Source: Haplosporangium gracile (Eukaryota; Mortierellomycota; Mortierellomycetes; Mortierellales; Mortierellaceae). From it: a stretch of DNA of 26,817 nucleotides. The position numbers were made by a program, and so were the translations under genes. The stretch spans positions 8,100 to 34,916 of the forward strand of contig JAAAUF010000420.1 in NCBI GenBank assembly GCA_015499985.1, read 5' to 3'. Positions 19,995 through 26,817 of the stretch are shown here, in pieces. Numbering within the stretch: the stretch's first letter is position 1; each line of letters opens with the position of its first letter. The notes below the pieces were generated by a model. That model was not told the origin of the DNA and ran no database searches. It was given only the letters and a program-made list of their open reading frames with translations.

Positions 19995-21840
19995 GGTTGT
20001 TGTGTTGTGGGATGCGGGGGGGAGGAGGGGAGGAAGAGTGAGTAGGGATGTACGGGTTGGCTTCGACGAGTCCAAGGAGATCTCCTAGGTAGAGTCAACA
20101 AGCAGTCACTCTGTTTTGATCTGTCACCTGACAATTTTAAGGGCGGTCTATTTGCGAATTACAGCTGGGTAACCACGCACACCCACGACGCAATAAGGAT
20201 TACAGCTGGGCTGTTGAAGCAATATTTGTTCAGTAATCGATCGGCCTCCTTTTGGAGTTATGGACAAAGGGCGCCAAACGACGCCACATCCATGACCGCC
20301 GCGGAAGAACATTAGGAATAGAGTGCGGAAGTCTATGACAAACGAGAAAAGACGGCGTCATGTCTTTACTTCAAACGACCGGATATATGACTGTGGAACA
20401 GCTATTTAAAATAGGCGCACGATGCCACCTTTATCTATCTTTGTAAAAAAAAGAGGGGCTGTTGCAAGTGGCGAATAGGAGATACAGTCGTCTAACTACT
20501 TATTTTACCCTTTTTGCGCTCACGAACCACTTTCTTTCTAATTTCGTTGTCAAATGTACGCCAATTGCAGTTTTGGGACAATGCTGTTTCGAGCAGTGAG
20601 TGCTCTCATCCCTATTTCGCTCCGTGCTTTCTTCCTGGGCCCCGTTCTCAATTTTTCTTTCTAATGGCACCTCGCCCTAATCCGCTCGTTTACATCAAGG
20701 GGACCCTTTTCCTCTCGTCATTCACTCTGTCCGTCCACCCTGTCCATTTTGTCCATTCACTCACCGTTGCCCTTCACCATCTCAACCCTATTGGAACGAT
20801 AGCTCCATCTTTCTTTTTCTGTAATCTTTAGCAAACCCTTGAGTAAAGAACAACTCTAAGAACAAAACCAGTAGTGAATGAGGTGTGACCTGATTGGTCA
20901 AATTAAGATTATTGTTTAATTGCGAGACAAATTGCTTTTTTTTTTTTTTTTTTAACCGTTCCTAACCTGAAAAAAAAAAACGACGCAGGGTACACCCTCT
21001 TGCGTGGAAGAAGAGAGGAGCGGAAAGTAAACAAAGCACCGTGATATGGTACATAGTGCTACATGGTGCAGAATTAGCGGCATTTCTCTCTCAGTTTCAT
21101 TTTGTTGTTGTTTTTGTTGTGTGTATCTCGCAAAAACAATGCGACAGGCAGGAGGTTAATAACACGAGAATAATAGAGAGAGATGAAAAGGGTGTGAATC
21201 GGATCAAGCTTCTAAAAAGGCATGCAAGATGAAAGCAAGACGACGAGGAGGAATGGATGAATGTAGTGTTGGATATAAAAATAGGGCAGCAAAGCAAAGC
21301 AAGGCAAGGAGGAATAAAAAAACGCTGTCTACACAAAAAAAAACCAGTCGTAAGCCAAAAGGAGGGAGGGCATTTCTCGATCATGGCATGATAAACAAAG
21401 CGAGACAGAGGGAGAGGACAGTGCCCTGGATGGTACAGAAATATTTAATTTTAACATCGTTGTAATTGCTGACCTATGCCGATTGTCAAGACACACAGGT
21501 TGAGGGTCAGGCAACATAAAGAAGAAGACGAGGAAGTGGGACAAATTAGATATGAACATGGGATCATTCATATTCATAGGTTGTGTGAACACCAACAAAC
21601 ATCTGTACTCGATTGCCTCTTGCTTCGTTTTATGACTGTAGACTACAATAGAAAAACAGAAATGAGAGCGCCCGCCGGATGTATGTGTACAATAACCGTT
21701 GAGTAATTAAGCGTTGCTGTTGTTAGCCTCTTTTTTTTTTGCGGACAAAATTGGTTGCAACAATGTATACTTACTGTACTGCAGCCCACAAGAAAGATGT
21801 ACTGACTGGACTGGGTTGAGCAGAAGGGATCAATCAGTGA
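19995..21840. other. Intergenic between bL31m and the second chitin synthase
   Basis: A 105-codon plus ORF (20514-20831) and several shorter ones lack recognisable motifs. A direct repeat of ATTACAGCTGGG occurs at 20158-20169 and 20199-20210. A T run of about 17 lies near 20937-20953 and an A run near 20971. The promoter of bL31m should lie just right of 19994, and that of the next gene further right. Confidence 0.45.
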
Positions 21841-22168
21841 GCTGGGCGTTTCTTTCTTTTTTTCTCAGTCTCTTTTTGTATTTCACAATCCAACCGTCGT
21901 TCCTTCTTTTCTTTTCTCTTCTTTTCTTCTCTTCTTCTTCTTCTTCTTCACTCCACTTCTTCCCTCCCCCTCCCGCCCTTTACCCTTCTCTCCTTCACCT
22001 TCGGTTCATTCCCCCTTCCATCATCCCTCGGTCCTAGAGGTCTATATAGCATACCCACACATACGCAAGACACCTCTTTCTTGCCCCCTTCTCCTTCTCT
22101 CATCACTCATCCTTTCCATCTTGCCGTCCTTCTCATCTCTCGCTCCATTACTTACAAGTTCCTTTCTC
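21841..22168 (+). promoter_or_regulatory. Probable promoter of the class I-III type chitin synthase
   Basis: A CT-rich tract (about 21845-22030, with a CTT repeat near 21930-21950) is followed by the TATA-like TATATA at 22043-22048 and more CT-rich sequence, and then the CAA leader. The order fits a fungal promoter with transcription starting after about 22070. The exact start is inferred. Confidence 0.4.
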
Positions 22169-22478
22169 ATCAGCAACAACAACAACAATAACAACAACAA
22201 AAAAGAAAAGAAAAAGGTAACACAGGCATACACTCACCTTATGCATAAACGGCATCAGCAGCATCAACAACAATAGCTAGCTTCCCCCTTTCTAGCTACT
22301 TGTTTCATTCGAGGCACCATCGTCCCCCTATTGTTGTGCCTGAGTCGTTTATAAGTGATCAATTTACTCTTTAAACTACGAGACACTGATTGATTCATAC
22401 CTCCCTCCGTTTCTATCTCATAGAACAACAACCCTTCTATCACACATACATACATACATCCATCCGTACATATTCAGC
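22169..22478 (+). promoter_or_regulatory. 5' leader with candidate intron and upstream ORF before the chitin synthase
   Basis: A CAA-rich tract (22169-22201) ends in AAAAAG followed by the donor-like GTAACA at 22217. A possible acceptor CAATAG ends at 22276, giving a 60-nt intron. The only upstream ATG in the leader (22241) opens an ORF of 11 codons that stops at 22274-22276, wholly inside that candidate intron. Between 22277 and the start at 22479 there is no other ATG. Confidence 0.4.
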
Positions 22479-25400
22479 ATGTCCCGATACAACAACAACC
22501 AATACCCACCGCAGGGAGGCCAACAGCAGCAGCAGCCATACCATGCTGGCCCACCTCAGCGCGCACCCACTAACCCCCGGTCACCCGTCTCGCCCGGAGG
22601 ACATAACGCAGGATACCCCCCACAGCAGCCTCTCGGCTATGGTGGACCCCAAAGTGGAGGATACGACCACAACGTCGGCCACCAAGGGTACGATATTGAT
22701 GACAGCGACGGCGCAGGACTCATGAACAACCAGGGCCGTGCTGGCGGTCCCCCACCCCGCCGCCAGAACACCATGAACCACAACCTCGACAGGAACGGAT
22801 ACCCTCAAGGACCTGGACCCTTGCCCCGCTCAGCTTCTAAGCTCGATCGTTCTGCCACCATGAACCGCCGAGTAAGTTTCGCCTCGTTATCGTTTTGTTT
22901 AGATGACTTTAATCGCGGCATGTGTGCATGTGCTTTATCAATCAAGAGAGGAGGCAAATTACACAACACACACACAATGGCTACACAAGGAAGACGGAGA
23001 GGAAAAATACACACGTACACATCGTTTGCATGCTTTGTCGCTTTGTGTGCGTGTGTATTTTTGTTGAGAGCACTTTTTTTTTTTTTTCAACAGCTGTACT
23101 TTTAACAGGAAAAACTAAAAACGCTCATACACGACAACAAGCGTAAAACGGCCCAGCTTTTCATATGTGGGAGCAACAGACATACACACGCAAAAACAGC
23201 GTGTGTCTTAACAAAGGGCTCTCATTTGGGTCTATCTATTCTGGGCGCCGCTCTTTCTTTTCTCCCATCCCATCCACACTTCAATCTTCACTCTTTTCAA
23301 GTGAGAAAGTGTAAACCTCCACAACAAACAAAAATAACGCAGTTACTTACCATAGCTCTCTATCCATGATGGACCCTGCTCATATTTCTATTTTCCCCCC
23401 TCCCTTGCAATATCCCTAATAGTCGGTCTGCCACGTTCCCTTGACAGATGGAAACCTGGTCATGGACTGCCCGGTGCCACAGCAGCTGCTCCAGAACGCT
23501 CATTTCAAGGGCGAGCGCGAGTTCGAGTACATGCGTTACACCGCCGCCACTTGCGACCCCAATGACTTTTTCAAGGAGCGCTACACTCTTCGACCCACCA
23601 TCTACCGCCGCCAGACCGAACTGTTCATTGTCATGACCATGTACAACGAGGATGACGATCTCTTTATCAAGACAATGGGCTCTGTCATGAAGAACATTGC
23701 TCATCTTTGCACCCGCGCAAAGTCTAAGACCTGGGGCAAGGACGGCTGGAAGAAGGTTGTTGTCTGTGTCGTTGCTGATGGTCGCAAGAAGTGCCACCCC
23801 CGTGTCCTCAAGGTCCTCGCCGCCATGGGTGCTTATCAGGAAGGTATCGCCAAGGACACGGTTGCCGGCAAGCCCGTCACTGCCCATATCTACGAATACA
23901 CCACCCAGGTCGTGGTCGATGAAGAGCTTAAGATCCGTGGCGCCGACCGTGGTATCGTCCCCGTCCAGATCCTCTTCTGTCTCAAGGAGCAAAACAAGAA
24001 GAAGCTGAACTCTCATCGCTGGTTCTTCAACGCCTTTGCCCCACAGCTGAACCCCAACGTCTGTATCTTGCTCGATGTCGGAACCAAGCCCTCGGGAACG
24101 AGTATCTACCATCTCTGGAAGGCCTTTGACCGCGACTCGTCGATCGGAGGAGCCTGTGGAGAGATTTGTGCAGATCTGGGACCCAGCTGCGCCAACTTGC
24201 TCAACCCCTTGGTCGCCTCTCAGAACTTTGAGTACAAGATGTCCAACATTCTCGACAAGCCTCTCGAGTCTGTCTTTGGTTACATTTCCGTCTTGCCAGG
24301 AGCCTTCTCGGCCTATCGCTATAAGGCCCTTAAGGATTCCTCTCCCGGTGTCGGACCTTTGTCGTCGTACTTCAAGGGAGAGACCCTTCACACCTCAGGA
24401 GATGCCGGTATTTTCGAGTCCAACATGTACTTGGCAGAGGATCGTATTCTGTGCTTCGAGCTGGTCGCCAAGAAGAACGAGGCCTGGTTGCTTCGTTACG
24501 TCAAGTCGGCCAAGGCCTCCACCGATGTCCCCGACTCGATCGGAGAGTTCATCTCCCAGCGTCGTCGTTGGTTGAACGGATCCTTCTTTGCCGCTTTCTA
24601 CTCGCTTGCCCATTTCACTCGCGTCCTCTCCTCGGGTCAGGGTTTCTTCCGCAAGATCTTCTTGATGATTGAGTTCATCTATAACGCCATCAACTTGGTC
24701 TTCAACTGGTTCTCGCTCGCCAACTTTTACCTCACCTTCTACTTTTTGACCGTCGCCGCCGCCAACAACGCCAACAAAGATTTCCAGCCTTTCGGAGACT
24801 GGGGAAAGATGACTTTCAGTGTTCTTCGTCAAGTCTACCTCGCCGCCATTATTACCGTCTTTATTTGCTCACTCGGAAACCGTCCTCAAGGATCCCGCTT
24901 CATTTTCATTCTCGCCATCATTTTGTTTGCCGTCATCATGGGAGTTATGCTCTACTTGGCTGCCGCGACTGTCATTGCTGTGGTACTGCCCGAGTTGCAC
25001 AAGACCAATGCTGTCCAGCACATGATCGACTTGCTTAAGGTTCAGGGACCCTTCCGCGACTCTGTCATCTCGCTCGCCTCAACCTACGGACTGTACATCT
25101 TCTCGTCTCTCCTCCACTTTGAACCCTGGCATATGCTCACCTCCTTCATCCCCTACCTTTTCCTCTTGCCTGCCTACGTCAACATCCTGATGGTCTACGC
25201 CTTCTGTAACACCCACGATGTGTCCTGGGGAACCAAGGGAGACAACAAGGTTGCCGAGCTCGGAGGCGCCACCAAGGTCACCAAGGATGGCCAGGAGGTC
25301 CTCAAGCTCGAGAAGCCCACCAACAGGGAGGATATCGACGCTGTCTACCAACTCAACATGCAGGAGCTCTCTGTTCGTCCCGACGCGGTCAAGGAGAAGC

Positions 25401-25678
25401 GTGATGCCAAGACGAAACAGGAAGATTACTACAAGATGTTCCGTACCAACTTGGTCCTCACCTGGATGTTTACGAATGCAATCTTGATTATTGCCATGAC
25501 CAGCAGTTTCACGCTCGGTTCTGACGACTCCCAGAATAACGGAACCACTAAGGCTCCTTCCAAAGACGAAATGTTCAACCCTTACTTGTCGATGATCTTC
25601 TGGAGTGTCGCTGCCCTCAGTGCTGTCCGCTTCACTGGATCTGTCATGTACCTCATCCTCCGTGCCCTCTTTGGTTAA
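22479..25678 (+). CDS. Chitin synthase, class I-III type (division 1), two exons
   Basis: It makes chitin from UDP-GlcNAc at the plasma membrane or septum. Exons 22479-22871 and 23423-25678 are joined across a 551-nt GT-AG intron (GTAAGT donor, AATAG acceptor) and encode 882 residues, normal for this family. The N-terminal 130 residues are disordered (N/Q/P/G-rich with an acidic DIDDSDG patch). Then come the chitin synthase N motif ([14 protein letters not shown], about 137), the glycosyltransferase start [14 protein letters not shown] (from about 199), LDVGTKP (about 348), [14 protein letters not shown] (E470-D471-R472) and the product-site motif QRRRW (510-514). A cluster of membrane helices fills the rest to LILRALFG. 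No myosin motor or cytochrome b5 domain is present. The start is the first ATG after the leader, apart from the upstream ORF. Assignment among classes I, II and III needs a tree. Confidence 0.96.
22872..23422 (+). other. Intron of the class I-III type chitin synthase (551 nt)
   Basis: The donor is GTAAGT and the acceptor is CCCTAATAG. Splicing is phase 0 and joins MNRR to [12 protein letters not shown], the expected start of the conserved region. The intron is rich in CA repeats and T runs and has no recognisable ORF. Confidence 0.88.
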
Positions 25679-26766
25679 GTTATTGTTTTCTTTTCTTTTC
25701 TTTTCTTTTATTGTTGTTACCCTTTCCTTTCTTTTGTTTCTTTTTACCAATTATATCATCGCCCGCCCGCCCCCATCCATTGCACAAGGGTCGTCATTCC
25801 CTTTCTCATTATATATACATAGCTTTAGCCTGTTCATAGAAACAAGTTTGATTATATTTTTTTCAACCAGAAACTCGTGACGATTTGATGTGGAGCAGAT
25901 AAAGGTTAAAATATTTGTAAGTCATCAGAGATGTAAAAAGATGTCAAAAACGCGTCCGTCTCTGAAAAAGTTCATTCAGCGATGCGGAACTAAAATAAAA
26001 ACGCGAAATATAATCGCGACGTGACGACGCTGGCAGGTAAGAAAAAAAAATAGGTCAGTGTTCCCCCACCTGCCTTATTCGCTCATTTCGTCCATTTCGT
26101 TTTCCATAAATGAACAAGAAATACCATCTTTTTTTTCCACTACTAGTCGTCTCGCTTGTCAGGGCGATGCACAAATGATATAAAAGAGTTCATGGAAGGG
26201 AATGAGCGGGGAGATCGAACCAAGACTAGGACGGAGAGTATGATGCCTGTAAGGGGTATCTGCTCTGTTGAACGTCCGTTTTCTTTTGGTGAAAGTAAGG
26301 TATCGTTGTGTATGAAAGCCGCACATATCATAGTCGCACTTTCAAATCTTAAGTAGCACCATCTCCCCCACCTCCCTTACCCTCCGCCCCCTTGCTAGTC
26401 ACTCATTCCCATTTTTCTCTTTTTCCTCCTTCCTCCTTCTTTCCCCCCTCCACCTTTTGGCGCTGAAAGAGGAAAAAGTCTCAAAATATACCCGATTTGA
26501 CCTGTTTAGTAATATCTTTAAAAAACATATCCATCACGTCAAAAAAAAAAAAGTATGTATCCCAAAAAAATATCGAGATGGGAGACATATCGTGTCAAAT
26601 TGAATATAGTTCACTCTTCTGTTCCAAATGGTGAAGAAGGAAGAGGAGAAGAAATGATGCCAATGAAAGTTAAAATGTGTGACCATGATATTTATTGCAC
26701 ACCATGGCGCCTCACTTTTATCCCACGATGATTGCCGCTTAACAATAGGTCGATCCCTCCCAGACA

Positions 26767-26768
<2 letters not shown>
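25679..26768. other. 3' flank and intergenic, no gene recognised
   Basis: A TTTTC repeat (about 25687-25709) and A/T-rich sequence with ATTATATATA (about 25809) suggest the chitin synthase 3' end. Two minus-strand ORFs of 62 and 77 codons (26143-26331, 26534-26767) have no recognisable features. A CT-rich stretch (26358-26456) could belong to the promoter of a gene right of the window. Confidence 0.45.

Positions 26769-26817
<49 letters not shown>
26769..26817 (+). repeat. TC microsatellite at the window edge
   Basis: A perfect (TC) run of about 24 units reaches the last base, so its true length is unknown. Confidence 0.95.

Noticed and set aside
20514..20831. 105-codon plus-strand ORF
   Set aside because: It has no ortholog-like motif, is rich in F, S, P and H, and lies in an intergenic A/T- and CT-rich area.
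479..25678. Possible metabolic or wall-biosynthesis gene cluster
   Set aside because: The genes are spaced by kilobases, each with its own promoter-like region, and a housekeeping mitochondrial gene on the other strand lies among them. Nothing shows joint regulation.
26211..26225. Minus-strand GGTTCGATC resembling a tRNA T-loop
   Set aside because: The flanking bases do not form a five-pair T stem, and no acceptor or anticodon arm could be found.

Overview
The window looks like nuclear DNA of an early-diverging filamentous fungus, most likely Mucoromycota/Mortierellomycotina (a Mortierella or Linnemannia relative). The reasons are GT-AG introns with CTAAC-like branch points, CT-rich promoters, CAA-rich leaders, poly-Q linkers, two chitin synthases (one with a myosin motor) and a decayed WD40 protein of a type abundant in those fungi. 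The lineage is inferred; no marker gene settles it.

Layout: (1) about 479-3925 (+): a three-exon plasma-membrane P-type H+-ATPase whose start codon must lie in an upstream leader exon. (2) 3926-9677: 5.7 kb with no credible protein gene. It holds long pyrimidine tracts, CAA and TG repeats, and one promoter/leader-like segment (6040-6462) that ends in a good splice donor but has no gene behind it. (3) 9678-16563 (+): a three-exon, about 2026-residue chitin synthase with an N-terminal myosin motor (class V type). (4) about 16722-18420 (-): a frame-broken relic ending in WD40 repeats. (5) 19547-19994 (-): mitochondrial ribosomal protein bL31m, with its presequence and mature part in different frames. 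(6) 19995-22478: intergenic, including the TATA-like site, CAA leader and candidate leader intron of the next gene. (7) 22479-25678 (+): a two-exon, 882-residue chitin synthase of the class I-III type. (8) 25679-26817: 3' flank, ending in a TC microsatellite at the window edge.

Three of the four intact or near-intact genes serve the cell surface. The proton pump energises the plasma membrane, and two chitin synthases of different divisions make wall chitin, one of them apparently tied to cytoskeletal delivery. They share a strand but are spaced like separate transcription units, so no operon or cluster is claimed. I found no mobile element with coding capacity, CRISPR array, tRNA or rRNA. I also see no clearly new multi-gene system. 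The most notable points are the bL31m frame break, the altered switch II of the chitin synthase motor, a leader intron that would remove an upstream ORF before the second chitin synthase, and the orphan leader at 6.4 kb.
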